Shown here piece after piece: positions 44,418-55,363 of a stretch of 64,000 bases of DNA (position 1 is the stretch's first letter; each line of letters starts with the position of its first letter). The translations under genes were made by a program, and so were the position numbers. The DNA is taken from assembly GCF_003429105.1 (NCBI RefSeq), contig NZ_QVTD01000003.1:682001-746000 (forward strand), read 5' to 3'. The DNA is from Peribacillus glennii (GTDB lineage: Bacteria; Bacillota; Bacilli; Bacillales; DSM-1321). A model generated the notes under the pieces. The model saw only the letters and a program-made list of their open reading frames with translations. It was not told the origin of the DNA and searched no databases.

Positions 44418-45113
44418 CTATTGTAGATTTTGTTTCAACAGCATTTCATTCCTGGCTTCCTTTGCAAGATTTACCTTTTGCTGTTTGTAATTCCCCGCTA
44501 ACAATATCAGAATGACAATCAACACTTCAAAACCATATTTCACAAATGAGTTCGAAAAATAAACCTGATTCAGAAAAGGCTCTGCGACGATCATTTTGGC
44601 TGCTGTCCACCCTAAAATCCCTGCCCCGATAGTGATAATTACAGGATAACGTTCAATCATTTTAAGTATTAACGTGCTTCCATACATTACGATCGGAATC
44701 GAAACAACCAAACCGATCACAACAAGCAGGAAATTCCCATGCGCAGCCCCCGCAACCGCCAACACATTATCCAATCCCATCAAGGCATCCGCAATGATCA
44801 CAGTCCGGATCGCTGCCCACATGGAATCAGCTGCTTTCACATCATGTTTTTCTTCATCAACTAATAGCTTATAAGCAATCCAAACCAGCAGCAAGCCGCC
44901 GACTAAATGCAGCCCGGGAATATCCAGCAGTACTACGACAAGCAGCGTTGCAATAATCCTGATCACAATTGCCCCGACAGATCCCCAGATGATGACTTTC
45001 CGCTGCTGTTCTTTCGGAAGTTTCCGTGCTGCCAAACCAATTAGGATGGCATTGTCACCGGCAAGAACCAGATCAATCATGATGATAGCAAACAACCCTG
45101 TTAAAAATTCCAT
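44418..45113 (-). CDS. TerC-family membrane protein, probable Mn(II) exporter
   Basis: 231 residues, about seven spans. IDLVLAGDNAILIGLAARKL and IIADALMGLDNVLAVAGAAH are the two TerC signatures whose acidic residues bind metal. Family members under yybP-ykoY riboswitches export manganese, possibly to extracytoplasmic enzymes. ATG 45113 follows GGGGG by six bases; a frame to 45161 overlaps the riboswitch. Confidence 0.92.
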   Translation of the reverse strand: MEFLTGLFAIIMIDLVLAGDNAILIGLAARKLPKEQQRKVIIWGSVGAIVIRIIATLLVVVLLDIPGLHLVGGLLLVWIAYKLLVDEEKHDVKAADSMWAAIRTVIIADALMGLDNVLAVAGAAHGNFLLVVIGLVVSIPIVMYGSTLILKMIERYPVIITIGAGILGWTAAKMIVAEPFLNQVYFSNSFVKYGFEVLIVILILLAGNYKQQKVNLAKEARNEMLLKQNLQ

Positions 45114-45129
45114 CTTCGTCCCCCTTTTA

Positions 45130-45265
45130 CAAAAATAAAGAGACCTCTGCCATGACGGCAAAGGTCTCGCTGAGCCTAGAGCTTAGGCCAATAAAGCCGA
45201 TGGAAATATTCCATGTAATGACGACTTTATTTCAGGATGTCCCTGACGCTACTCCCCTTTACGGA
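45130..45265 (-). promoter_or_regulatory. yybP-ykoY manganese riboswitch
   Basis: The minus strand carries AAAGGGGAGTAGCG and AGACCTTTGCC, the two conserved elements, and ends in a terminator (45140-45168: GAGACC/GGTCTC, then TTTATTTTT). The second element lies in the 5' arm of the terminator, so Mn binding can relieve termination. Confidence 0.92.
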
Positions 45266-45494
45266 AGGAAACTCATAAAATTCCAACTATTCCACACTAC
45301 AATTGTATTCATCTTAGAATGTTTCATTCCTGATTTTTTCCTGCAGTTTTATAAAGTATACAAATCTTCCATGGCCACTTTCAACAAGTCACAAACATGT
45401 CCTCCATTTTTTCAGTCAGGAAAATTCAGCAAAGGGTTAGCTTTGCATTTTTCGCTCCCTTATTTCAAATGTCTCTTTCGGAAAGGTTTTTTTA

Positions 45495-46232
45495 TTATTG
45501 ACTTACCCCCACTATCTTCGCAAAATCTGTTAATGTAGTTGAATATTTGACATATGTTCTTGGAATTAGATACAGTTCGTTTTCCAGCCCTTTTTCTATA
45601 TATGGTCCAGGAGTGGTGGTGATGCCAAACTGATAATATTTTTTAGTCTCTGCCACAACCCGGGCATTGAAGTTTCCATAGGGATAGGAAAGGGCGATGA
45701 CCGGTTTGCCTGTGATTTTCTCAATTTTATCTTTGGACCCCTTCAGCTCAGACAGGAAATCTGTTAGTTTGGTCAAATCAGGATGTGTGGCAGTATGTGA
45801 TTGTATGGAAAAATAACCTGAATCAGCCATCCTTTTAAGGTCCGTTTTTAATAATCTATTCGGACGCCCAACGAAATCTGATATCGCAAAAATGGTACCG
45901 ACAGGCTGAAATTTGTCATCAGACAGCTTCCTAAAAATCGCAAATGCAGTTTCAACATTCTTATATCCATCATCAAATGTAATGAATACTGGTTTACTGA
46001 CTCGGCCGATCTCATTCCAGCGTTCAAATGAAAGCAATGTAAACCCTTGATCTTTGAGATATCTAATTTGTTTTTCAAAGTTTTCAGGTGCCACAAATAA
46101 TTCCTTCGATCCCTGCCCTTTATACTCGGCAATTGAATGATAAACCAAAATAGGGACTGCCTTCTGGGCAATAACGTCTGCTGGCATCAAAAATAATAGA
46201 AGAAACAGGATTAGTAATATATTCTTTTTCAT
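45495..46232 (-). CDS. Polysaccharide deacetylase (NodB fold), secreted
   Basis: 245 residues with a signal peptide (1-22). FITFDDGYKN (metal Asp), SHTATHPDL (HxxxH-like zinc motif) and SYPYGNFN are the NodB motifs. It removes acetyl groups from GlcNAc-type polymers at the cell surface. No sugar-synthesis genes nearby; monocistronic. Substrate unknown. Confidence 0.92.
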   Translation of the reverse strand: MKKNILLILFLLLFLMPADVIAQKAVPILVYHSIAEYKGQGSKELFVAPENFEKQIRYLKDQGFTLLSFERWNEIGRVSKPVFITFDDGYKNVETAFAIFRKLSDDKFQPVGTIFAISDFVGRPNRLLKTDLKRMADSGYFSIQSHTATHPDLTKLTDFLSELKGSKDKIEKITGKPVIALSYPYGNFNARVVAETKKYYQFGITTTPGPYIEKGLENELYLIPRTYVKYSTTLTDFAKIVGVSQ

Positions 46233-46398
46233 AACCCACTCTCCTGGCTCTGTATCAACTACGCCTATTGTTCCTCAAAATGGAGGGAATATAACTGCAT
46301 GGCAGTAAGAAAAAGCAAAAAAGGACACTAAATACATAAATGATCAAATAGTTATTTTATAATATGAACTCTGTCTAGTAATAATTTACTTTTCAACC

Positions 46399-47268
46399 CT
46401 ATTCTAATGATAAATTAAAAGATGCTTCAAACCGCTTTTTCATTTCTTCCATGTAGGTTTCACTCAAAAAGCCGCTCCCGCCACGGAATATTTCCTCAAG
46501 ATAATGAGCCGATGGTGCCGTTTCTTCATCTTTATCAACCACGATAAATGTCAGCACATTTTCGACCGTTTTGCCATTTAATTCGATATCGACCAACGCA
46601 GGCCTGTAAATGCTGAAAGCTACACCTTCACGCTGGTACAAATAACGAAGGCATTCCTCTGATACTTCATACAGTATACCTTCCACAATCCCCCCTTCTT
46701 CTACGATATCGGCACGTCCGCCGTCATATGATTTCCTGGTAAACCTGAGGGAGTACCCCCGCAGCGTTCCACGACCTTTGATGTTTTGAAAATGATGATC
46801 TACACCCGCAGACTTAAACCGTTGATGATCCATACAGCTAGCATAAGCAAAATATAAAAACTTGTTTTTTTTCTTTAGGAGGCTGTGTATCCTCCAGTCC
46901 CCGCCCTCAATTGATTTCATGTCTTCGTTTTTCTTTCCATTAGGAATCACGTAAACAAACGCTTTTAAAGGGCCTCTATCGGTATGCACCATTTGTTCCA
47001 CTCTACAATAAAAGTTTGATTGCCCTGAACCCTTGAAGCCTTCCAACCGATCCAGATGTTGAAGCAGTGCTATGTTTACTTCATACAATTCGCCGTATAC
47101 CCTTCCTCCTTCCATTGGGTCCAAGAACGGCAATCCAGAAATTGATTCAAAAAGCCTGCCTTGTGTCCATGATTGTTCGGCTACACAGCGTGCACTTTTT
47201 AGAAAACAGTGATTTCCATTATGCTTTCGTAGTGTCCCATAAACGAATACAAGCGTTGTTTCCTCCAT
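46399..47268 (-). CDS. ykqA: YkqA-like gamma-glutamylcyclotransferase family protein
   Basis: 289 residues with two fused GGCT-like domains: VYGTLRKHNGNH in the first and LYFAYASCMDH in the second. The first domain glycine-Tyr loop binds substrate; E in GELYEV and GILYEV are the catalytic-type acids. Layout and length are those of B. subtilis YkqA. ATG 47268 follows CGGAG. Confidence 0.85.
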   Translation of the reverse strand: MEETTLVFVYGTLRKHNGNHCFLKSARCVAEQSWTQGRLFESISGLPFLDPMEGGRVYGELYEVNIALLQHLDRLEGFKGSGQSNFYCRVEQMVHTDRGPLKAFVYVIPNGKKNEDMKSIEGGDWRIHSLLKKKNKFLYFAYASCMDHQRFKSAGVDHHFQNIKGRGTLRGYSLRFTRKSYDGGRADIVEEGGIVEGILYEVSEECLRYLYQREGVAFSIYRPALVDIELNGKTVENVLTFIVVDKDEETAPSAHYLEEIFRGGSGFLSETYMEEMKKRFEASFNLSLE

Positions 47269-47305
47269 GCCCATCACTCCGTTTCGGCTTATCCATTTGC
47301 CCCGA

Positions 47306-47342
47306 AAAAAATAAAAATCGCGGCTACAACTGTGTAACCGCG
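47306..47342 (-). terminator. Terminator downstream of thiC
   Basis: CGCGGTTAC and GTAGCCGCG (one mismatch) then ATTTTTATTTTTTT on the minus strand. Confidence 0.8.
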
Positions 47343-47491
47343 TAATAACTAATTTCCCTATTTATGTATAATATGTTTAAAGCGACTGGTTATTCCTAGT
47401 CAACGCCTCATCCATGGGCTTGGCTGTATTCGTTATTACAGATGTTCACAATGTAACCTCCTTATAAAAAGCTTTCTTTCGTTTATGCTGT

Positions 47492-49273
<1,782 letters not shown>

Positions 49274-49337
49274 GATTTTACTCTCCCCTTTTTAACATAA
49301 AAAAGGACAAAACCCAGTTTAATTTACAGCGCGAAAA

Positions 49338-49364
49338 AGCCGGATCTTTATGCAAGACCTGGCT
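49338..49364 (-). terminator. Expression-platform terminator before thiC
   Basis: AGCCAGGTCTT and AAGATCCGGCT fold with wobble and mismatch, followed by TTTTT on the minus strand. Confidence 0.75.
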
Positions 49365-49424
49365 CAGGTTAGGATGAACGGAATAATGGCGTTTCTCCAT
49401 TATGGATTCAGTAAATTCTAACTT

Positions 49425-49514
49425 CCCCACGCTGGTATGAACCAGATCAGGTCCTGAGGGTTAAGAAACTTCATCGCATTTCTCTCTCAGCCCAACTAAT
49501 TGGACACACCTAGT
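49425..49514 (-). promoter_or_regulatory. TPP riboswitch upstream of thiC
   Basis: On the minus strand AGGTGTGTCC, GGGCTGAGAG, ACCCTCAGGACCTGATCTGG and TACCAGCGTGGGGAAG follow the thi-box order. The riboswitch itself looks intact although the gene is not. Confidence 0.95.
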
Positions 49515-49769
49515 TTCAACTTATTCAATTGTTCAAATTGATATAAACTTTACCTATAAACTTGTAAATAGTGCCGAAGTCCCTTTAAATATTTTTTTGA
49601 TTATTAGTATTAGTGACATATTTTAAAATTTATAAATTATTCTAAAATATTTTATTTACCACTCTTTTCATGATTTTGCAGTAATTTTTATCTAAAAACA
49701 GGGAATTTCTATTTACATATAGGAAGCAAATTCGTTATTATAGAATAATGAAAAAAAGGAGGAAGAAGA

Positions 49770-51263
49770 ATGTCATCAATAAATAAACAGAAAATTGCGG
49801 ACAGTGTTCCTCAGAAGGGTTTCTTCGGACACCCTAAAGGCCTTTTCACACTTTTCTTTACAGAGTTTTGGGAGCGATTCTCTTATTACGGAATGAGAGC
49901 AATTCTCGTTTTCTATATGTATTATGAAGTATCAAAAGGTGGTTTAGGTTTAGACGAGACGACTGCGATGGCGATCGTTTCCATATATGGATCATTGGTC
50001 TACATGTCCGGAATTATCGGCGGTTGGTTGGCCGACAGGATCTTTGGAACATCAAAAGCCGTGTTCTACGGCGGTATTTTGATTATGCTGGGACATATTG
50101 TTTTAGCCCTTCCTGGCAGCCTTGAGATGTTTTTCGTATCGATGGTATTGATTGTCATTGGTACTGGTCTATTAAAACCTAACGTTTCCAGCGTTGTCGG
50201 TGAAATGTATTCTGAAAATGACAACCGCCGTGATGCAGGTTTCACCATATTCTATATGGGGATTAACATGGGTGGTTTCCTTGCACCCTTAGTGGTTGGG
50301 GCTCTCCGTACAAACTACAATTTCCACGTAGGTTTCGCCGCAGCTGCAGTAGGTATGTTACTTGGCTTAATTGTTTTTGTAACAACAAAGAAGAAGAATT
50401 TGGGCCTGGCCGGTACAATTCCTGCGAATCCTTTATCTTCTGATGAAAAGAAAAAAGTTTTCACAATGATTGGCTCTTCAATAATAGTTGTTGGAATTAT
50501 TGTTGCAATTGCCATCTCTAGGGATGCATTGACAATTGAGAGCTTTATTAACCTTGTCGGGGTTCTTGGCATTCTAATTCCAACTGCATTTTTCATTTTT
50601 ATGTATCGCAGTCCGAAAACAAATTCTGTCGAGCGTTCTCGATTGATCGCGTATATCCCGCTGTTTATTGCGGCAGTTATGTTCTGGGCCATCCAGGAAC
50701 AAGGATCAACCATTTTAGCGAACTATGCGGACAAACGTACTGATTTAACGTTCGGTGGAATGGAGATCGCACCAGAGTGGTTCCAATCTCTAAATCCATT
50801 GTTCATCATTATTCTGGCACCGGTGTTTGCATGGTTATGGGTTAAGATGGGAGACCGCCAGCCAACTGTGCCTCAAAAGTTTTCGTTGGGGTTACTGTTT
50901 GCAGGCCTGTCATTCCTGGTGATCTTGTTGCCAGGTTACTTCACCGGCAATGATTCTTTAGTGAATCCATTATGGCTGGTGCTAAGCTACTTCCTTGTTG
51001 TGTTGGGAGAATTATGCTTGTCCCCTGTCGGACTTTCCGCCACAACCAAATTGGCTCCTGCCGCTTTCTCAGCGCAAACGATGAGCTTATGGTTCCTGGC
51101 AAGCGCTGCTGCACAAGCCCTCAATGCCCAACTCGTCCGATTCTACTCTGCTGAAAATGAATTGGCTTATTTCGGTGGCATTGGAGCGGCATCACTTGTT
51201 CTAGGTATCCTGTTATTAGCGTTATCACCAAAGATTCAAGGCTTTATGAAGGGCATACGCTAA
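49770..51263 (+). CDS. dtpT: POT/PTR-family proton-dependent peptide symporter
   Basis: 497 residues, 14 spans. FTEFWERFSYYGMRAILVFY is the ExxER proton-coupling motif and FTIFYMGINMGGFLAPLVVG the PTR2 signature; EQGSTILANYAD is the conserved block in TM7-8. It imports di- and tripeptides. AAAGGAGGAAG precedes ATG; monocistronic, with a terminator. Confidence 0.94.
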   Translation: MSSINKQKIADSVPQKGFFGHPKGLFTLFFTEFWERFSYYGMRAILVFYMYYEVSKGGLGLDETTAMAIVSIYGSLVYMSGIIGGWLADRIFGTSKAVFYGGILIMLGHIVLALPGSLEMFFVSMVLIVIGTGLLKPNVSSVVGEMYSENDNRRDAGFTIFYMGINMGGFLAPLVVGALRTNYNFHVGFAAAAVGMLLGLIVFVTTKKKNLGLAGTIPANPLSSDEKKKVFTMIGSSIIVVGIIVAIAISRDALTIESFINLVGVLGILIPTAFFIFMYRSPKTNSVERSRLIAYIPLFIAAVMFWAIQEQGSTILANYADKRTDLTFGGMEIAPEWFQSLNPLFIIILAPVFAWLWVKMGDRQPTVPQKFSLGLLFAGLSFLVILLPGYFTGNDSLVNPLWLVLSYFLVVLGELCLSPVGLSATTKLAPAAFSAQTMSLWFLASAAAQALNAQLVRFYSAENELAYFGGIGAASLVLGILLLALSPKIQGFMKGIR

Positions 51264-51283
51264 CCCATAAAATAGAAGCAACA

Positions 51284-51317
51284 AAGACAGCTTGTACATT
51301 TTTGCACAGGCTGTCTT
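51284..51317 (+). terminator. Terminator of the peptide symporter
   Basis: AAGACAGC pairs with GCTGTCTT, flanked by T-rich sequence. Confidence 0.85.
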
Positions 51318-51472
51318 ATTTTATTTGTTTCTTTTATAGCAAGTCAAAATTATAGGATTTACTCAATTTTGACCTATCCAGTTATACGGAGACATACCAG
51401 ACACACTATTTCCCTCCCAAAAAGCAAAGGCAAGTATTTTTTTCCTGTAAAGAAGCCGGACTTTCTTTAGAT

Positions 51473-51505
51473 AAAAAAGACAGCCAAGTATGATTGGTCT
51501 GTCTT
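51473..51505 (-). terminator. Terminator of the small hydrophilic protein genes
   Basis: AAGACAG and CTGTCTT with inner CCAA/TTGG pairing, then TTTT on the minus strand, seven bases after the 48-aa stop. Confidence 0.82.
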
Positions 51506-51511
51506 ATACTG

Positions 51512-51658
51512 TTACTGTTTATTTTTAGTTTGTTCAGAGCTTCCTGAAGTATTTCCCCGGTCGGATCCAGCCTTTCTATTCTTTCCCGCACCACCGGCAA
51601 ATATTTGATTGTCCTGTGTAACTTTTGCGCCTTCGGAAAAATCATCTTTAGTTTTCAT
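51512..51658 (-). CDS. Small hydrophilic protein (48 aa)
   Basis: MKTKDDFSEGAKVTQDNQIF then a Gly/Ser/Asn/Lys-rich, disordered tail. GGGGTGAT lies before ATG. Composition resembles small spore-core or stress peptides of Bacilli. It follows a similar gene by 39 bases; the two share a terminator. Function unknown. Confidence 0.65.
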   Translation of the reverse strand: MKTKDDFSEGAKVTQDNQIFAGGAGKNRKAGSDRGNTSGSSEQTKNKQ

Positions 51659-51697
51659 TGTATCACCCCGCTTAATCAGTACTTTCTTAATTGCAAA

Positions 51698-51886
51698 TTA
51701 GCGAAGACGGCCTCTAAATCCATCATCTCCCGTAAGAGTATCTCCATTTTTGGGTTTGTCGGTCAATTTCGCCCCGTCTGTCGCCCAATCAAAGCCGGAT
51801 TCATTTGTGCCAGTTGCCTTTATAGGTTTTTGAACATCTTTGTTGTCTGATAAACGGTCTGCATTTTTTAATTGATCTTCCTGCAC
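51698..51886 (-). CDS. Small hydrophilic protein (62 aa)
   Basis: Starts at GTG 51886, six bases after AGGGGG. MQEDQLKNADRLSDNKDVQK then TGTNESGFDWATDGAKLTDK and a basic end. Disordered, acidic-basic mixture. No family recognised; probably co-transcribed with the next gene. Confidence 0.65.
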   Translation of the reverse strand: MQEDQLKNADRLSDNKDVQKPIKATGTNESGFDWATDGAKLTDKPKNGDTLTGDDGFRGRLR

Positions 51887-52186
51887 AATTTTACCCCCTG
51901 CCCGAAATCATCTCTTATATGATTTGCTGTATGTGAATTTCCTATACGGATTTGTTTCCGTTTTCATTTACAGTTTTCAGTCCATAATAGGGGTTTTTTC
52001 ATTCTGTTAACATTTGATTTTAATAAATGATTCTGCCCGGTACGTAAAATAGTATAGTATATTAATAATGGAAGTATTTAGGATTCGCTGAGACTTTGTG
52101 GAGTGGAGTGAATTCGAGTGTTCATGTTTATGTTCTACCTCCCATTCTTCTCATTTTTAACCCAAATTGAAAAGGAGAAAAATCAA
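51887..52186. other. Intergenic stretch upstream of the methyltransferase
   Basis: Divergent leader; no clear signal beyond the ribosome site AAAAGGAG at 52170. Confidence 0.4.
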
Positions 52187-52969
52187 ATGGCTGAAAAAGC
52201 GGATTCCACCAAAAAGAAAGTGCAGGAGCAATTCGGAAAACATGCAGAAAAATATGTAACAAGCACCACCCATTCGAAAGGTTCTGACCTGGCCCTTCTG
52301 CCTGGCTGGCTTGAGCTAAAACCTGACTCGATCGTACTTGATATTGCCACAGGTGGCGGCCATGTTGCAAAAGCCTTATCTCCACATGCCGCCCAGGTTT
52401 TTGCAACGGATCTCACTTATGAAATGCTGGGGACTGCCAAGCGGCACTTGGGCTACACACACTCCAATGTTTTTTATGTACTTGCGGATGCGGAATCTTT
52501 GCCGTTTTTAGACAACACATTTGACGCAGTAACCTGCAGGATTGCCCCACATCATTTCCCCCAACCTGAAAAGTTTGTGAAAGAGGCAGCCCGGGTTCTA
52601 AAACAGGGTGGCAAGTTTCTCCTCATAGACAATATTGCTCCCGAAGAAAAGGAATTGGATGATTTTGTGAACCTGCTAGAAAAAATGCGTGACGAAAGCC
52701 ATGTACGCAGTTATTCTATTAAGGAATGGAAAGATTGGTTTGAGCAGACCGGCTTAACATTGATAAAAGCAAAGCAGCGCAAAAAGAGATTAACTTACGC
52801 TGACTGGGTGAAGCGTACTGCAACATCCGAAGAACAAGTTAAAAAAGTAGATTCCCAATTAGTTTCTGCCAGTGATCAAATTAAGAACTATTTCTCTGTT
52901 GAGACATCCAATGGCGTGATTCAGGCCCTAACCATCGATGAATGGATGGCGCTTACACTAAAAGGATAG
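52187..52969 (+). CDS. Class I SAM-dependent methyltransferase (UbiE/YcgJ-like)
   Basis: 260 residues. LDIATGGGHVAKAL is SAM motif I, FATDLTYEML motif II, DAESLPFLDNTFDAVTCRIA and QGGKFLLIDNIAPEE motifs III-IV. The start ATG 52187 follows AAAAGGAG; a longer frame begins earlier without one. Methyl acceptor unknown. Confidence 0.9.
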   Translation: MAEKADSTKKKVQEQFGKHAEKYVTSTTHSKGSDLALLPGWLELKPDSIVLDIATGGGHVAKALSPHAAQVFATDLTYEMLGTAKRHLGYTHSNVFYVLADAESLPFLDNTFDAVTCRIAPHHFPQPEKFVKEAARVLKQGGKFLLIDNIAPEEKELDDFVNLLEKMRDESHVRSYSIKEWKDWFEQTGLTLIKAKQRKKRLTYADWVKRTATSEEQVKKVDSQLVSASDQIKNYFSVETSNGVIQALTIDEWMALTLKG

Positions 52970-53044
52970 ACTGATGTTGTGATCTTTGTGAATTATTAAA
53001 AAGCATTTCCACTTCACAGAAAAACACCTCCGTATCCTGTCAAT

Positions 53045-53086
53045 TCATGCTTTATTCGGACCATAAGTATAATACGGTGCTGGCAC
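53045..53086 (-). CDS. Possible 13-residue peptide
   Basis: GTG at 53086 reads MPAPYYTYGPNKA and stops at TGA. GGAGG is exactly eight bases upstream, an ideal spacing. Short length makes it doubtful; it could be a leader peptide or chance. Confidence 0.25.
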   Translation of the reverse strand: MPAPYYTYGPNKA

Positions 53087-53354
53087 TTGTTTTTCCTCCA
53101 CGTTCTTATAGTATATTTATTCAGTATTAAGAACCTTCAATTAGCCAATAGAAGTAATCCATATTGTATATCATTTATTATAAGAAAAACTTTGAGATTT
53201 ACAGACTTTATAAGGGGTAAGGCAATGTGATAGTCGCCTTGATTCATAAATTAGTAACAACTTTTACAGATTTATATTAATTTACAATGCTGTATGGATA
53301 TTACAAATCTGGTAAAAATCAACCGATAAAGATGAGACCTTCCCGGGTTGTCCC

Positions 53355-53390
53355 AAAAGAAAAACGAGGAGCTGACTACAGCCAGCTCCT
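53355..53390 (-). terminator. Terminator of the amidase operon
   Basis: AGGAGCTG and CAGCTCCT form the stem; CGTTTTTCTTTT follows on the minus strand. Confidence 0.85.
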
Positions 53391-53419
53391 GTTCATGACA
53401 TTACTATATATCCAACTTA

Positions 53420-54844
53420 CTAGCTTGAAACGGCACCCCGCAAATCAGCTTTCCTTCCTTTGAGAAGGTTTAGCTTTTCAAGGGCATAAGCAACATTTAA
53501 AACCTTTTCCTCCTTAAATGCAGCACCCATAATTTGAAGCCCTATCGGCAGCCCGTCCGCAATCGCGCATGGAATGCTTAAAGCCGGGAGCCCTGTTAAA
53601 TTGCCGGGGCCGGTAAAACGGATTACCTGGTCAAGAAAGCTTAATTGTTCTCCATTTATATCGACTGTTTGTTCACCAATATTTGGAGCCAGGAAAGGCA
53701 AGGTAGGTGAAATCAGTACATCAATTCTCTTAAACGTGCTGGCAAACTCATTGCTCAGCTGACGGCGGATTTGTTGCGCCTTCAAATAGTCGACGGCAGA
53801 AATGAGCTCCCCGAATTCAAGCAGAAAGCGCACGTCATCCCCAAAGTTCTCAGACTGGGAAACCATGTTATCGTGATGGATGGCACTGGCTTCCGTCGTA
53901 ATCGTTACAAGTTCTCCGAATTCAGAAAGCGCAAGCGCTGGAATTTTAACAATTTCAATGTTGGCCCCTAATTTTTCGAGTTCCAGAATCGCTTTTCTGA
54001 CACTCTCTTCAACTCGCCTGTCAACATTGTTAAAGAAATATTCTTCATTTATGCCAATAACAGTGCCTTTTACGTCATCTGATAGAATTTCTGTGAAGTT
54101 TTTAACGGGGACATCTGCAGAAGTAGGGTCTTGTGGGTCATAACCTGAAAGGGTTTCAAGAAGCAAGGCAGCATCATATACAGTTTTTGTCATTGGGCCA
54201 ATATGGTCTAAAGACCAGGATAACGGGAAACACCCATGTTTACTAATTCTTCCATGAGTCGGTTTTAAACCAATAATTCCGCAGCAGGAAGCTGGAATTC
54301 TTATTGACCCGCCTGTATCCGTCCCCAAGGAAGCAATCGTCATATCGCTGGCAACTGCCGCTCCTGAACCTCCGCTTGATCCTCCCGGAATTTTGCTTAA
54401 ATCCCAAGGGTTCCGGGTTGCACCGAAATGCGGATTCGTAGTTGTGGCTCCCCAAGCGTATTCATGCATATTAAGTTTGCCTGTAAATATGGTGCCTTCA
54501 TCTTTCAATTTAGATACAACCGTTGCATCATAATCAGCTACAAAGTCTTTGTGGATTTTGGAGCCCATTGTCGCCTTTTCATTTTTAAAATATAAAATGT
54601 CCTTTAACGCCATAGGAATCCCATGAAGCCGTCCGCGGTAATTGCCGTTCATGATTTCGACTTCAGCGTGTTTGGCAGATTCGATCGCTTTTTCTTTCTC
54701 AATTTCAATATATGCATTCACTTGTCCATCATAGGAATCTACATTTTCTAATACCGCTCTTGTGACTTCTACTGGAGAAATGCTTTTATCGCGTATTAGG
54801 GGTGTTAACTCTTGAATCGACTTCGCAGCTAATTCCTGATTCAT
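53420..54844 (-). CDS. Amidase-signature family hydrolase
   Basis: 474 residues. The Ser-cisSer-Lys triad is visible: Lys in GIPMALKDILY, cis-Ser in PGGSSGGSGAAVA and nucleophile Ser in GTDTGGSIRIPA. GatA-like in length, but no gatB is nearby, so it hydrolyses a free amide. Its start overlaps the stop of a 59-residue gene as ATGA, suggesting a GatC/AtzG-like small partner. Confidence 0.93.
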   Translation of the reverse strand: MNQELAAKSIQELTPLIRDKSISPVEVTRAVLENVDSYDGQVNAYIEIEKEKAIESAKHAEVEIMNGNYRGRLHGIPMALKDILYFKNEKATMGSKIHKDFVADYDATVVSKLKDEGTIFTGKLNMHEYAWGATTTNPHFGATRNPWDLSKIPGGSSGGSGAAVASDMTIASLGTDTGGSIRIPASCCGIIGLKPTHGRISKHGCFPLSWSLDHIGPMTKTVYDAALLLETLSGYDPQDPTSADVPVKNFTEILSDDVKGTVIGINEEYFFNNVDRRVEESVRKAILELEKLGANIEIVKIPALALSEFGELVTITTEASAIHHDNMVSQSENFGDDVRFLLEFGELISAVDYLKAQQIRRQLSNEFASTFKRIDVLISPTLPFLAPNIGEQTVDINGEQLSFLDQVIRFTGPGNLTGLPALSIPCAIADGLPIGLQIMGAAFKEEKVLNVAYALEKLNLLKGRKADLRGAVSS

Positions 54845-55020
54845 TGCCGGTCACCTCCGGGTACATGTTTTAATCCAATATCAAAGTCTGCATGTTTCAC
54901 AGCATCCACATTCTTTTTTAATTGCAGATACCCCTGCCATTGGGCCATTAATGGTTGAATGTGATGCTCAGGTACCTTAATGTTCTTACCTTCCAAAACT
55001 TTCACAATTTCGTTCTCCAT
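54841..55020 (-). CDS. AtzG/GatC-like small amidase subunit (59 aa)
   Basis: MENEIVKVLEGKNIKVPEHH then a helix LMAQWQGYLQLKKNVDAVKH and the end ADFDIGLKHVPGGDRQ. AGAGAGG lies six bases before ATG, and the stop overlaps the amidase start by 4 bases. Short helical partners such as GatC and AtzG cover the amidase interface; the helix then DF(D/E)xxxxHVPGGDR pattern fits that role. By position and layout, not by proven homology. Confidence 0.65.
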   Translation of the reverse strand: MENEIVKVLEGKNIKVPEHHIQPLMAQWQGYLQLKKNVDAVKHADFDIGLKHVPGGDRQ

Positions 55021-55363
55021 TTTTTTCCTCTCTTTCTCATGTATTTGAGTTAGACAAAACTCGTAACATCAATTAATTCAGCTGGGAATTAATATGGACG
55101 TTCAAATATTAGTTTAACACTAATGAATTACCTTAACACACTATTATGTTCTGATTATTCAAAATGTTTTTTTCTGATATATAGCAAAGCTTCTAGGGAA
55201 TTTTCTATTCGCAATCGCATTAACAATTAGGAATTAACCTTCCGTTAGAAAAATAAAAAACGGTATTTCTACCGTTCCCATACAGAAAATTTGAATTGTA
55301 TTTTATGCTTTTATTAAATACAGATAATTTATTATCTTGATGATGGACGCTCATTGAATCATA
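55021..55363. other. Intergenic stretch upstream of the amidase operon
   Basis: Contains the MBL gene terminator at 55247-55276; amidase promoter not pinpointed. No gene. Confidence 0.45.
55247..55276 (-). terminator. Terminator of the MBL-fold hydrolase gene
   Basis: AACGGTA-GAAA-TACCGTT followed by TTTTATTTTT on the minus strand. Confidence 0.85.

Larger units (their letters stand above)
49274..49769. other. Leader of thiC and divergent leader of the peptide symporter
   Basis: Contains the TPP riboswitch and its terminator. 49515-49769 is AT-rich; the symporter promoter lies there, with a ribosome site AAAAAGGAGG at 49754-49763. No gene seen. Confidence 0.6.
52970..53419. other. Intergenic stretch between convergent methyltransferase and amidase genes
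   Basis: Holds a possible 13-residue peptide gene at 53045-53086 and the amidase terminator at 53355-53390. Otherwise AT-rich. Confidence 0.45.
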
